A program made the translations under genes and the position numbers. A DNA stretch of 64,000 bases. Source: CALDTK01 sp963837005 (GTDB lineage: Bacteria > Bacteroidota > Bacteroidia > Chitinophagales > Saprospiraceae). Under the pieces are notes generated by a model. The model had not been told where the DNA came from. It ran no database searches and saw nothing but the letters and a program-made list of their open reading frames with translations. Below are positions 1-10,300 of this stretch, piece after piece. Location of the stretch: positions 558,001 through 622,000 of the forward strand of contig CAWIMC010000018.1 of the NCBI GenBank assembly GCA_963837005.1, written 5' to 3'. How positions within the stretch are numbered: position 1 is the stretch's first letter; every line of letters starts with the position of its first letter.

Positions 1-296
1 AGGAGGTGTCGCTTCTTGAAGAAGTGCCCGCGCTCATCGACGAGGCTCGGCACGGCACTCACCGGCGCCACCGGTCCCCACCGCACCGTCTCGCACTCGC
101 AGGTCATCGTTAGGTGCACGCCGCAGTCGTACTCGGGGTGCGCTTTCGCAAAACCCGCCATCTCGTCGAAGCCCGGGCAGGGCACCATGAGGCTGTAGGA
201 GTTGACCATCCCGGCCTCGAGCACGGCGATGGTCGCGCGATTCTCGGCGTGGCAAAGGCCGGCATCGTCGGCGTGGATGAGGAGGCGTCGTGACAT
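1..296 (-). CDS. ChbG/YdjC-family carbohydrate deacetylase, N-terminal part (runs off the window)
   Basis: The first 98 codons of a gene that continues past the left edge. The protein opens MSRRLLIHADDAGLCHAEN and then has GVHLTM at about residue 65. HADDAG matches the metal-binding N/H-A-D-D-F/Y-G motif of the YdjC/ChbG family and GVHLT matches its conserved G-I-H-L-T strand. Family members remove acetyl groups from N-acetylated di- or oligosaccharides such as chitobiose, using a divalent metal. The ATG at 294-296 begins directly with the conserved strand, so the protein is probably cytoplasmic. It follows the GH2 gene on the same strand with only 8 bases between, so the two are likely one operon for saccharide breakdown. 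A short variant of the dispersed motif lies at 142-155. The substrate is not predictable. Confidence 0.85.
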   Translation of the reverse strand, partial: MSRRLLIHADDAGLCHAENRATIAVLEAGMVNSYSLMVPCPGFDEMAGFAKAHPEYDCGVHLTMTCECETVRWGPVAPVSAVPSLVDERGHFFKKRHL

Positions 297-304
297 AGAC
301 AGGA

Positions 305-3217
305 TTAAGGTAAGGGAGGCGCAAATTCTGAACCATGATTCGCGAGGGAGAACCCACCTACCGCGCCAAGCTTACTCAACTGCTCCACATTCACCACCGC
401 CGCCGGCCGAAAGTCCGCACTCACCATATACTTTCGCAAACTTCGGAGCAACTGCCGGGCCTCCGGTCGCGCGTCCATCCCCGCTACGAGATCCACGCCG
501 CTGATCAGCACCCGCCCACGACCTACACGCGCCTCGAACAGCAGCGCCAGGTTGCGCCCCGTCACCCAGTCGTCGATGATGCGCACGATGGGGCGGGCGT
601 CGGTGCTGAGCGCCCCGAGGTCGATCGCGTCCGCGTGGCTCATCGCATCCCACCACTGCCAGTCCGCGTGGTACTCAGTCGGGAAAGCCGCCAGCGCCGG
701 GTGCCGCGGGTCGCAGAGGATGCCGAGCGTGTGCGGCTTCTGCCCGCCGGTCCAGACGGTGTTCCAGAAGATGCTCGAGAAGCCGACGCCCACATCGCCG
801 CCGTAGGCCGCTGCTACCTTGCCTTTGCCCAGGCTGTACAGTACCGTGGCACCGCTGTTTAGCTTCCGCAAAACCTCAGGGTTAAGGGTATCCGTTAAGA
901 TCACGGAATCGCTTGCATCTGGGTCTGCCTCTGGGTAAACCCACAGGTCCCACTGGTTTTCAAACGTGTCTATGGTTAGGGATAAGTTCAAACGCCTTGC
1001 GCGTCCAGTTCGCGGAAACGAGTACAAAATTTCACCGAGCTCAAAGCCGTTGCCGAGTGGAATATTAACTCGGGGAAGCTCCCCTTCGGCCACCACCCGA
1101 TGCGCCTCATCGCGAAGGCTCCACTTAGGGACAACTCCCTGCAGCGGGTTTGCACCAAAGTGCGCAACCTCGGTAGGTACGCGCAAAGTATCTCCCTCCG
1201 TAAATACCCGGCGATCTAGACGCACCAGCGGCACGGTGCGATTACAAAACCTACGGTACTCCTCCTCGGAGACGTAACCTTTGTTTTGCCAAAAGGCATT
1301 CAATACCCCCACCGGCGCCGTCCCCTGCCCCGGGAAATCATGCAGGTCGAGCAACTGAAAACCCGCCTGGTTGGGTGTCCGGAGCGCCGCCTCGATGTCG
1401 GCCTTGTAGCACAGCACCTGGAGTTTCCCGGAGGCGAGCACGAAGCTGTCGGCCAGGTGCGCCAGGCCCTGTCGCGCGAGTACCTCGTGGTACACCTCAT
1501 GGTTCTTCGCGCGCAGCACTCCGGTATACTTGCTCGTGTCCGCGAGCGCAGGGTAGGCACACCACTGCCCGATCTCGTGCGCGATGACCGGAAGCGTGTC
1601 CGCGGGCATCTTGGCGGCGAAGTCGTAGTCGGTTGACGGCGGCCGGGCGTTGATGACGCTGTTGAGCTCCTCGCCCCAGCCCTGGATCCGCGGCGCCTGG
1701 AGGTTGTGGACGTCCTCGGCGGCGAGCGCGGGCCAGCCGGCAGCCCCCGTGTAGAGCCGGCGCCTGTCACGCTGCCGGAAGTACTGCACGTAGTCCGTGA
1801 GGTAGGATTCGTCGACGTCTCCGCCGGGCTCATTGCCGCTGGCCATCAGGATGAAGGACGGATGGTTGCCGTAGGCGTCGAGGATGCGTTCGGTCTCGGC
1901 GGCGACGTAGGCGTCCACGGGCTTGCCGTCCCCGAGGGTCGTGGTGAGGTTCGGCCAGGACGCCGCCTCGACCTGGAGGTAGACGCCGAGTTCGTCCGCC
2001 GCCGCGAAGGCCGCCTCCGGGGGGCACCAGGAGTGAAAGCGAACGTGATTCAGTCTGTAGGCCTTGACCGTGCGGTAGATCCGGCGCCACGGCTCGAGCT
2101 CCGTCGGCGGGTACCCCGTGAGCGGGAAGATGGCGCACTCGAGGGTTCCGCGGAGGAAGGTCTGTCGGTCGTTGACGTAAATGCGCCGCGCTTCTGTCCG
2201 CACGGCACGCACCCCAAAGTTTTGCCGAAAGGCCTCCTCTCCACTAATCGATAGCGTAAGCTCGTAAAGCGCCGGATCGAATTCATCCCACGTCCGCATC
2301 GAATCTCCCAGTCGATAGATGAAGTCGAAGCGCCATTCAGAAGCTGTATCCGAAGAAGTAGTATCAATCGCTGTTGCTTGCACTTGCACAGGCATGGAGG
2401 GAAGACTTGCGTCAAAACTTACTCCCTCGACTTCAGCCAGTAGCGAAGGTGGATTCGCTCCTCCGCGTACCACTCCGCGCACGCGTACCGTAGCGGAATC
2501 ATATTCCGGATAGATCGCCACGTCCTCCACGAAGCCACGCCTCGATCTGACCAAATACATCTTCCCGATGATGCCGTTCCAATTGCTCTGCGTATGGTCC
2601 GTAATGCTGTGCGAATTGTGTCCGATGTCTACGAGCACGCGATTGTCCATCCGTACGGTGATGACCAATTCCGCTGCGCCATCGCGATTGTCATAAGTGT
2701 ACTCGTGGGGCGTGCTCAAGCTATTTCGACTCCCGAGCAGCTCCCCGTTGATCCACACCTGCGAGGTCCAGTGACAGCGCTCGAGGTGGAGTCGTAAGGG
2801 GCCCCTCGTAGCCGCCGCCACGGTGACGCGCCGTTGGTACCAGGCCACACCCGTGTACTTCTTCGTCGGCTGGAGGAGAAAGGGAATCTTCAGATCGGCG
2901 GTGTCTACGTACGGCGCGAACCGTGGGTCGGCGTACCAGCTCGTATCCTGGAAGCCGCCCGTCCACACCGTGTACAGCGTGATGTCGTCTCCGATTCCGT
3001 TGCTCGCCAGCGAGCCCGGCAGCTGGAGGGTGTCCCCAAACGATTCGCGCCACCAGCGGCCCGCGACGCCCTCGTCCGAGCGATCGAGGCGGTAGGTCCA
3101 CGCGCCAGCTAGGTCGATCGTGTCGCCAATGCTGGCCCGGGCGGTGCCCGTCGCACACAGCGAGACGAGGATTAAGGAGAGCAGACTGAGTTGACCTGTT
3201 AGGCTCGGCGTGCGCAT
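305..3217 (-). CDS. Glycoside hydrolase family 2-type secreted glycosidase
   Basis: A 970-residue protein with a signal peptide (residues 1-28, ending ATGTARA). A galactose-binding-like sandwich domain lies at about 35-225, with the AWYQRRVTV and WINGELLG strands typical of GH2 N-terminal domains. An Ig-like sandwich follows to about 345, then a TIM-barrel domain at about 350-620 and a C-terminal extension. Candidate catalytic residues are Glu463 in ASGNEPGG (acid/base, the GH2 N-E pair) and Glu548 in AHEIGQ (nucleophile). GH2 enzymes remove terminal beta-linked galactose, glucuronate, mannose or related sugars with retention. The barrel sequence is divergent, so specificity cannot be assigned. 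It likely acts in the periplasm or at the surface and is co-transcribed with the downstream ChbG-like gene. A relative of the dispersed motif falls inside the gene at 2219-2233. Confidence 0.85.
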   Translation of the reverse strand: MRTPSLTGQLSLLSLILVSLCATGTARASIGDTIDLAGAWTYRLDRSDEGVAGRWWRESFGDTLQLPGSLASNGIGDDITLYTVWTGGFQDTSWYADPRFAPYVDTADLKIPFLLQPTKKYTGVAWYQRRVTVAAATRGPLRLHLERCHWTSQVWINGELLGSRNSLSTPHEYTYDNRDGAAELVITVRMDNRVLVDIGHNSHSITDHTQSNWNGIIGKMYLVRSRRGFVEDVAIYPEYDSATVRVRGVVRGGANPPSLLAEVEGVSFDASLPSMPVQVQATAIDTTSSDTASEWRFDFIYRLGDSMRTWDEFDPALYELTLSISGEEAFRQNFGVRAVRTEARRIYVNDRQTFLRGTLECAIFPLTGYPPTELEPWRRIYRTVKAYRLNHVRFHSWCPPEAAFAAADELGVYLQVEAASWPNLTTTLGDGKPVDAYVAAETERILDAYGNHPSFILMASGNEPGGDVDESYLTDYVQYFRQRDRRRLYTGAAGWPALAAEDVHNLQAPRIQGWGEELNSVINARPPSTDYDFAAKMPADTLPVIAHEIGQWCAYPALADTSKYTGVLRAKNHEVYHEVLARQGLAHLADSFVLASGKLQVLCYKADIEAALRTPNQAGFQLLDLHDFPGQGTAPVGVLNAFWQNKGYVSEEEYRRFCNRTVPLVRLDRRVFTEGDTLRVPTEVAHFGANPLQGVVPKWSLRDEAHRVVAEGELPRVNIPLGNGFELGEILYSFPRTGRARRLNLSLTIDTFENQWDLWVYPEADPDASDSVILTDTLNPEVLRKLNSGATVLYSLGKGKVAAAYGGDVGVGFSSIFWNTVWTGGQKPHTLGILCDPRHPALAAFPTEYHADWQWWDAMSHADAIDLGALSTDARPIVRIIDDWVTGRNLALLFEARVGRGRVLISGVDLVAGMDARPEARQLLRSLRKYMVSADFRPAAVVNVEQLSKLGAVGGFSLANHGSEFAPPLP

Positions 3218-3291
3218 GTGGCGAAGCTACGTCGCGGCATCCCGGACTTGAGGCCAGCGTCGGAACGAGTCCATTACGGAGCGATGCAAGG

Positions 3292-3492
3292 TTAGGACGC
3301 CTCCAGCATGCCCATTACAAACGCGTCACTCTGCACCCGCAGTCGCGCGACGGTCTCCTCCCCCTCGAGACTGAGGTAGTACGCCGTCCACACCAGGCGC
3401 TTCCGCACCAAGACACCGCTGATGGCCATCGCCAAGGTCCGGCCCGTGCTGAACAGTGCGAGAAGTAGAAATCGAAGGATCATAGTTGGCAT
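3292..3492 (-). CDS. Possible small hydrophobic protein, unrecognised
   Basis: A 66-codon open frame starting MPTMILRFLLLALFSTG, with one N-terminal hydrophobic segment followed by a short polar tail containing YYLSLEGEE. I do not recognise a family. It lies alone in the otherwise gene-poor 3218-3899 gap, between a leftward GH2 gene and a rightward glycosyltransferase. A longer open frame in a different phase (3326-3784) overlaps it, so one of them must be chance. The start could equally be the second Met (3483). Treat as tentative. Confidence 0.25.
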   Translation of the reverse strand: MPTMILRFLLLALFSTGRTLAMAISGVLVRKRLVWTAYYLSLEGEETVARLRVQSDAFVMGMLEAS

Positions 3493-3548
3493 GAAGTACG
3501 GCTGTAGAAGCCATTAGCAACAGCGTATCTGCGAGCGCCCCAGACCGT

Positions 3549-3649
3549 GTTTGCCTGCTAAGAGAAGGGGGCACCCTTCCCCATCTCACGCTGCCAGGTC
3601 CGCAGCCGGCTCGACGAGCGCCCTCGGCACCTGGCAGAGCCAGGCAAAC
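3549..3649. repeat. Nested inverted repeat in intergenic DNA
   Basis: Two inverted repeats are nested: outer arms GTTTGCCTG (3549-3557) and CAGGCAAAC (3641-3649), inner arms CTGCCAGGT (3591-3599) and ACCTGGCAG (3629-3637). The surrounding gap 3218-3899 has no confident gene. It also carries three copies of a GCGCCCC(GGCG) word near 3534, 3671 and 3814. It could be a structured RNA, a REP-like element, or the remains of a small mobile element. No function can be assigned. Confidence 0.5.
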
Positions 3650-3899
3650 ACCGCTCGTCACACGAGCTGTGCGAGCGCCCCGGCGATAGGTCGTAGTGAA
3701 CTCTACACCTGTCGTTTTTAAGGTATCGCCTCTGGCTCGCGATCTGTAAGAAATGCGCAATTCGAGCAAGGACTCAGGGAACAAACACCCTCTTTCCGGT
3801 GCTTATACCCACAAGCGCCCCGGCGTCCGCACCCCACCCCGATCTAACCTCTTGATTCTACTTAGCGTATGCCGGTAGAGTGTATTTAAAACTCAGCGG

Positions 3900-6246
3900 A
3901 TGAACCTCGTCTTCGTCGGAAACTACCCGCCGCGCCAGTGCGGCATTGCGACCTTCACCCAGCACATCGCCGACGGCATCAAGAAGGCTGCCCGTAAGCG
4001 AAAGGAGCCGGTGACCACCTCCGTCGTGGCCATCAACGACCGCGAGGGCTACGCGTACCCGACCGAAGTCGTCCGCACCATCAGCCAGCACGACCGCAAG
4101 GCCTACCTCAAAGCCGCAGAGTACGTCAACCGCGCGGACGTCGATGCGGTCATCCTCCAACACGAGTTCGGAATCTTCGGGGGAGACAGCGGGGAGCACA
4201 TCCTCGGTTTTGCCGAAAGGCTCCGCAAACCCCTCATCGTGACCTTACACACGGTGCTCAGGACGCCCAACGACCAGCAGCGCCTCATCATCCAGCGCCT
4301 CGGGGCACTCTCGCAGCGACTCATTGTGATGAGCCAACTCGCCGTGCGGATGCTGCACCAGGTGTACCGCATCCCGACCGACAAGATCTCGTGTATCGAG
4401 CACGGTTCGCCGAGCTACGACTACGCTCGACGGGGGCAGGCGCGCGAGATGCTCGGGCTCGGGGAGTCGCAATACGCTGCTCACCTTCGGGCACCTCGGG
4501 CGCGGCAAGGGCATCGAGACCGCCATCGAGGCGCTACCGGCGCTCAAGGCCGTCGATCCGGACTTCTTGTACATCCTGCTCGGCAAGACGCATCCGCACG
4601 TCCTGGCGCACGAGGGCGAGGCCTACCGCGAGAGCCTGTGGGCGCGCGTCGAGGAGCTCGGACTGGCGGACAATGTCCGTTTCGACGACAAGTATGCGGA
4701 CGAAGAGTTGCTGAGCGACTACCTCCTGGCGGCCGATACTTACGTGCTGCCCTACCCCAACGAGGCTCAGATTACGAGCGGCACGCTGTCGTATGCCGTG
4801 GGGGCCGGGTGTGCGGTGCTGAGTACGCCCTTCTGGCACGCGAAGGAGATCCTGACCGAGGGCCGTGGACTACTCTACGGTTTTGGCGACAGCCGTCAGA
4901 CGTTGGGCAAGGAATTAGTGGCCTTGCGGCAAAACCCGGAACTCCAGCAGCGCCTCCGCAACGCGGCCAAATCCTACGGACAACTCACCACCTGGACTAT
5001 GCAGGGCACGGACGTACCTCGAGGTGCTGGACCAGGTGATCGCGCGAGCTACCGCCAGACCCGCAGCCCCTCCTGCGCGGCGTACAGCAACTCCCGAAGA
5101 TCGACCTGCAGCACGTCCGCCGCATGACCGACGATACGGGCCTGCTGCAGCACGCCAGCTACCATCTCCCGAACCGCAAGGAGGGCTACTGCCTCGACGA
5201 CAATGCCCGCGCGATCATCTTCTGCGTGCAGGCCCTGGAGCAGGGTACGCCCGCCGCCGAGATCGAGCCGCTGCTCGACAACTACCTCGCGCTGCTGCAC
5301 TACCTCCAGAAAGCGCGACGGCGCGCTGCACAACTTCATCGGCTACGACCGCAACTACCTCGATAAGGTGGGCAGTGACGATAGCCTCGGGCGGGCAACC
5401 TGGTGCCTCGGGACGCTGCTGGCCAGCGAGGCCGTGAGCCAGGACCACAAGGACCTCGCCTGGCAGCTCTACCTCGGCCTGCGGCCACACCTCCACTGCG
5501 CTACGTCGCCTCCGCGCCGTGGCCTACGTGATCATGGGTTTGGCCGAACTCGCCAAGTCCGAGCAGTACTCCGAGAACGCAAAGCCGTACGCCCGCGAGC
5601 TCGGAGACTTCTTCGTCACTGAGTTTGAGGCCGTGAGCGAGGGGGACGTGGAACTGGTTCGAGAACGTGCTGACTTACGGCAACGCCGTGCTGCCGCTGA
5701 GTCTGCTCGAGCTCCACATCATGACCGGCGAGGCCCGCTACCACGAGATCGCGGAGGCATCGACGCGCTTCTTGGAGCGACACACCTTCGGCGACCACAT
5801 GATCCACCCGATCGGGTGTCACGGCTTCATGCGCCGCGGGGAGGAGCCGTAGCAAGTACGACCAGCAGCCCATCGACGCGCAGGGCATGGTGATGCTGTA
5901 CACGCGCTGGTACGAGCACACGGGCGACGAGGGCGACCTGCGGCGGGCGACGATCAGTTTCGAGTGGTTTATGGGTCGCAACGACCTCGGTCTGCCGCTC
6001 TTCCACGCCGAGCGCGGGAGCTGCCACGATGGTCTCATGGAGCGCGGCATCAACCAGAACCAAGGCGCCGAGATCGACGCTCGCCTTCTGGCTGTCGCGC
6101 AACCGCGTGGCTGCCGCCATGAGCCTCGTCGAAGCGCCAGGACAAACACAAGCGCAGAGGCTCCGCGAGGCACGATGGACAGCGAACTGCAGCAACAGCT
6201 CGACCAGGTAGCCCTCGAGCTCCCCGACCGCAGCGAGGCCGCCTAG
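3900..6246 (+). pseudogene. Glycosyltransferase (GT4-like) fused to an (alpha/alpha)-barrel-like domain, multiply frameshifted
   Basis: The frame opens MNLVFVGNYPPRQCGIATFT, the N-terminal Rossmann strand and Gly-rich loop of GT4 retaining glycosyltransferases. It continues with HTVLRTPNDQQR, the LLTFGHLGRGKGIETAIEAL donor-domain start and ADTYVLPYPNEAQITSGTLSYA. From about 5100 a second helical domain begins (TGLLQHASYHLPNRKEGYCLDDNARA, read in two steps) with YDRNYLDKVGSDDSLGRATW, resembling six-hairpin glycosidase-like domains. The reading frame changes at about 4470, 5010, 5305, 5500-5515, 5650, 5845 and 6073. Most are explained by one extra base and none by a nonsense change, so the protein reads through intact if corrected. 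This is either very recent decay or sequence error. It is followed 2 bases later by a second glycosyltransferase. With the GH130 gene at 14.9-16.4 kb it resembles glycosyltransferase/GH130 clusters thought to handle mannose-containing glycans. Confidence 0.75.
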
Positions 6247-6248
6247 GC

Positions 6249-7309
6249 GTGCTGCCCAACAAACTCGCTGCTAAGCAGCCCCTACGGATCGGCGTCATTG
6301 CCCCGATCGCCTGGCGGACGCCCCCCGCGCGTACGGTCCGTGGGAGCAGGTGGCCAGCAACATGACCGAAGGCCTCGTCGCCGCAGGTCATGACGTGACG
6401 CTCTTCGCTACTGCCGATAGCCTCACGACCGCACGCTCGTCGGCACGACGCCCGCCGGCTACGAGGAAGACCGGACGCTCGACGCCAAGATCTGCGAGTA
6501 CACGCACCTGAGCCAGGTCTTCGAGCGGGCGGGCGAGTTCGACCTGCTCCACAACCACTTCGACTTCATGCCGCTGGCGTACAGCCGCCTGGTGGACACG
6601 CCGATGGTGACGACGATCCACGGCTTTTCGAGCGAGCGCATCCTGCCGATGTACCGGCGCTACGACGACCGCGTGCACTACGTGAGCATCAGCGACGCGG
6701 ATCGCGACCCGGGTCTAACCTACGCCGCTACGGTCTACAATGGGATCGACGTCGGGGCCTTCGGTTTTGGCGAAAGCCCGCTGGGTCCGAAGAGCCAAGT
6801 ACGGGCCCTACCTGCTGTACTTCGGGCGGATGCACCCGGACAAAGGTCCGCACGACGCGATCGAGATTGCGCGGCGTACCGGGCGGCGCCTGCTCATGGC
6901 CGGGCTCATCCAGGACGCGCCGTACTGGGACACGCGCGTCGCGCCTCACGTCGACGGGGATCGCGTCATCTACCTCGGCAACGTCGGACCGGAGGAGCGG
7001 AAGCTAGTTTTGGCGGAAGCCGACGCCCTACTCCACCCCATCTACTTCGAGGAGCCCTTTGGCTTGAGCGTGGCGGAGAGTATGATCAGCGGGACGCCCG
7101 TGATCGCTTACCGACGCGGGTCGATGCCGGAGTTGATCGAGGAGGGGGTGAGTGGCTTTTTGGTAGATGATTTAAAAGATGCGTGTGCGGCTGTCGCCAA
7201 AACTAGGAATATAGACCGTGAGGCCTGTGCGGCTTACGCCAAAACGAAGTTCTCGCGGGCGGCGATGGTGGCGGGGTACGAGGGGGTATACAGTAAGATT
7301 CTTGGTTAG
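6249..7309 (+). pseudogene. GT4-family glycosyltransferase, frameshifted
   Basis: Starts with GTG at 6249: VLPNKLAAKQPLRIGVIAPIA, then W-R-T-P-P-x-A-Y-G-P-W-E-Q, the acceptor-side opening of a GT4 glycosyltransferase. Later blocks are HNHFDFMPLAYSR, TTIHGFSSERILPMYRRY, YLLYFGRMHPDKGPHDAIEI and the donor-sugar motif ALLHPIYFEEPFGLSVAESM (E-x7-E type). Frame changes occur near 6327 (one base missing in the CCCCCCGCGCG run), near 6426 (one missing) and near 6790 (one extra). All conserved blocks survive, so decay is recent or the indels are errors. It is presumably a cytoplasmic enzyme transferring a sugar from a nucleotide or lipid donor. The last 63 bases of homology are repeated at 13902-13964. 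It contains four copies of the dispersed motif (6763, 7006, 7189, 7231). Confidence 0.8.
7221..7283 (+). repeat. Direct repeat copy 1 (3' end of glycosyltransferase)
   Basis: These 63 bases are identical to 13902-13964, and similarity continues with mismatches over about 80 bases. Here they encode the C-terminal EACAAYAKTKFSRAAMVAGY stretch of the glycosyltransferase. The two copies bracket the whole giant T9SS gene (7400-13776). The dispersed motif at 7231-7246 is inside the repeat. Confidence 0.95.
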
Positions 7310-7372
7310 TATCGCAAGAAGCGCGAGGGGCATGACGTACGGCCGACCTGCCTCACGCCCCTTGCGATACTA
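7307..7372. terminator. Bidirectional terminator hairpin between convergent genes
   Basis: The arms TAGTATCGCAAG (7307-7318) and CTTGCGATACTA (7361-7372) are perfect complements. Further inward, GGGGCaTGA and TCAcGCCCC also pair with one mismatch. The left arm contains the TAG stop of the glycosyltransferase. The hairpin sits in the 90-base gap between the rightward glycosyltransferase and the leftward T9SS gene, as expected for a shared terminator; there is no clear T-run. Confidence 0.6.
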
Positions 7373-7399
7373 CCCAGCCCCACCCCCGGAGGCTCTCCC

Positions 7400-10300
7400 C
7401 TATTCCACCACCAGCACCCGGCTCAAGCCCGCCTCTCCGTCCGTGAGTCGTAGCGTATACACGCCCACCTCCGACGGCACCGGCACCTCGAGCACGCCCC
7501 GCGTCCCCGCCGACGCCGCCCGCGTCCACACGACCCGCCCGAGCCCATCGACGACCTCCAGCCGGCTCGCGTGCGTCAGGGCGACCGTCACCCGCACCGT
7601 CGTACCGGCGGCCACCGGATTTGGGTAGACCTCGAAGCGCTCCACCCCCGCTAGCCCCCGCAGACCGGAGCTCTTCACCACCGTGAGCTGCACGCTCGCC
7701 GTGTCACTCGCGCAACCATTAGCCCCGAAGGCCACGCCGTATACCGACCAGTATCGCTGAGCTTCACGTTGCTGAGCTTACCGTCTGGAACGGGCTTGCC
7801 ACCGGGCGCGTAGTACTCGAGCCGGGCGGCGTTAGCGACGCTAGCCAGCAGCTGGATATCGCTGCCCTCCACCGTATCCCCTACCACACTCAATCCGGTG
7901 ATCACCGGTCGCACAAGCACCCGCAGGCGGCGCCCTTCGCTCGTTCCCGCACTATCGACAGCTGCGTAGCCGTAGCGCAGGTCATCGCCGCCGGCCTTCA
8001 CGCGCACCGAGTACAGGGCGCTCGTATCGCCGACGGCGATGGTAAGCGTGTTGCGATTTACGGCTTCCGCCAAAACCTGCCCCCCACGCAGCCAAGTGTA
8101 GCGCGCGGCGTTGCCGACAAAATTCAGGGTAGCCGCACTGAGCGTCACCGAATCCCCGGCGCAAACGCTGTCGACCGAGAGGCTCAGCACGGGCTCGACG
8201 TAAAGTTGGAGGTCGCGCGGACGCAGCGGACGCACGAGGTAGCCGGCGTCGAAGGGCACGCTCAGGTCGCGCTGGTCGAGCAGACCCCGCACGCGGAACC
8301 GACCCCGCGGAGCTGGTAAGTCGTAGAGCGCCGTCTGGCGCCCGACGTAGAGTTGGACGCTGTCCGCGGGCACGCCCGCGAGCGCCGCCGAGAAGCCTAG
8401 CAGCCCACCGGACTTCCAGGCGTTCGGATCGCCGAGGCGTACGGAGTCGAGCTGGACGAAGTAGCCCTCGTTGGCCTCCGTCAATCGGTTGTCGGAAGGG
8501 GTCGAGCCCCGGCTCTTGCCGAGAATCCGCAGGCTGTCGAGCCGCAACTGCAGCTGGCCGGCAGGCTGCCGCAGCACACCCGTCACCTCGAGACTGTCCC
8601 CGACCGTCGGCACGTAGCCCAGCAGCGCCGTGTCACTGTACACCTGGACGCCGGCGCCCAGTTCCGCCAGGTAGAAGCTGAGTCCGTACGGCACTTGGTT
8701 GTCGCTGATCACCGAGCCCCGCAGGCGCACGCGCCGTCCAGACAGCAGGTTGCGACCTGTAACATCGTTGGGTCGGACCCCGGGGATCGTATTCGCCTGC
8801 GCGGGTCCCTGGTTGTCGACGCGCGATCCACCGTCCCCCCGGACGTAGCGCTGCACGTCGCCGTTGGTGCTGTTGACCACGTAGAAGGTGTCGCGATCGG
8901 GTGTGAAGGCCACCCCGCGCAGGTCCGTACTCGCCACCTCGTCGAGGGGGAGTTCCCACGCGAAGGTGCGGCCCGTGCCAGAGTACTCGCGGTAGACGAG
9001 TTTGGGGGCGGTGGCCCCGCGGTTAACCACCGTATACACGCGGCCCCCGGTAGCGGTCGTGATGCTATTAGAGCTATTGGCCGTCCGGATCGTGTCGATC
9101 AGCGCGTAGCCGGTGTCAGCCGCGAAGACGTAGCGTTGCACGCCGCCCCCGCCGTTGCTCGGTAGGAATACGCTCCTGCCGTCGTGGCTGATGGCGGCCG
9201 CGCGGATGACACCGGGGCGGTCCTGTAGCGAGAACTCGGGCCGCACCAAGTCGAAGGAGTCGGTCAGGGTTTCCTTCAGCAGGAAGGCCCGGTTGCCGAC
9301 CACCGACACGAGCAGTACGCGTCCGGCGCTGTCGACGCTCGGGTTGCTGAAGCTCGTCGGCCCGCGCCAGTACCGTAGCGGGCGCCCGGTGACGGCGTCG
9401 AGCTTGAGGAGGCGGGAGTTCTGGATCACCATCAGGAGGTTGCCGTCGGCGGCGCGCCCGAGGCCGCGGATGTTGCGCGAGTCGATTGTCTCCCCCTTGA
9501 CCTTGATCGAGGTCACGTAGGGAAGGGCCGGGCCACCGTACTGGATTGCCGGGTCGGTGAGGGTATACGGGGTTCCGTCGGGGTTCGTGACCCGCAGGCC
9601 ACCGCTGAATGCCGCCGCCCACACGCGACTGTTACCGTCCACCGCGACGCCGTGGCCGTTGGAGAAGCCGGTTTTGGCGAAAGCCGATAGACACTCCCCC
9701 GTGAACTCGTCGCGCCCCGCCGTACAGTCAAACCGGTAAGCCGGCGCCGGGAGCGTGATGTCGCCCTCGATCGGGACCTGACTGCGGACGAGTCTGAGCA
9801 CGCCCGTGCCGCGGTAGTTGACGTTGCGACCGTCCGAGGCGATCACGCGGCGGTAGAGCCGCAGGGTGTCCCCCTGGCCGCGCTCCCCGATGAGGGCGTA
9901 GAGCACCGCTTCCGAAAGGAGCACCCGGGTTGCCTGGCCTGTAGCCTCCTGGAACACGATTGAGTTAAATCCACTGTCGAGCGCCGCCTGGTAGAAGTAG
10001 GTGACGGGATTCAACTCCGGGTCCGAGGTCCGCGCCCACTCCTGCACGAGCACGGCGGGCTCGTCGCGGATCGGCACGGAGCCACCGCCGAGCGAGTCGG
10101 CGAAGGTCACGGCTGCGGGAGCTCTATTGTCGGCCTGGTAAAGTTGCGTACGAACCTCACCACCGGGGGCGGCCGTCGTCCGGATGGCGACGTAGTAGCT
10201 ACCCACGGTAAGGAGTTCGGCGGAGAGTGCGCCGGCGGGGAGGCTTGCGCCAAAACTACCGGTCGTGCCGTCGGTGGATTGGACGGGGAGCGTGGCGACG

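Noticed and set aside
3326..3784. 152-codon minus-strand open frame in the 3.2-3.9 kb gap
   Set aside because: Arg/Gly/Ala-rich text with no domain or signal, overlaps the small hydrophobic ORF in another phase and the nested inverted repeats; looks like chance opening in GC-rich DNA.
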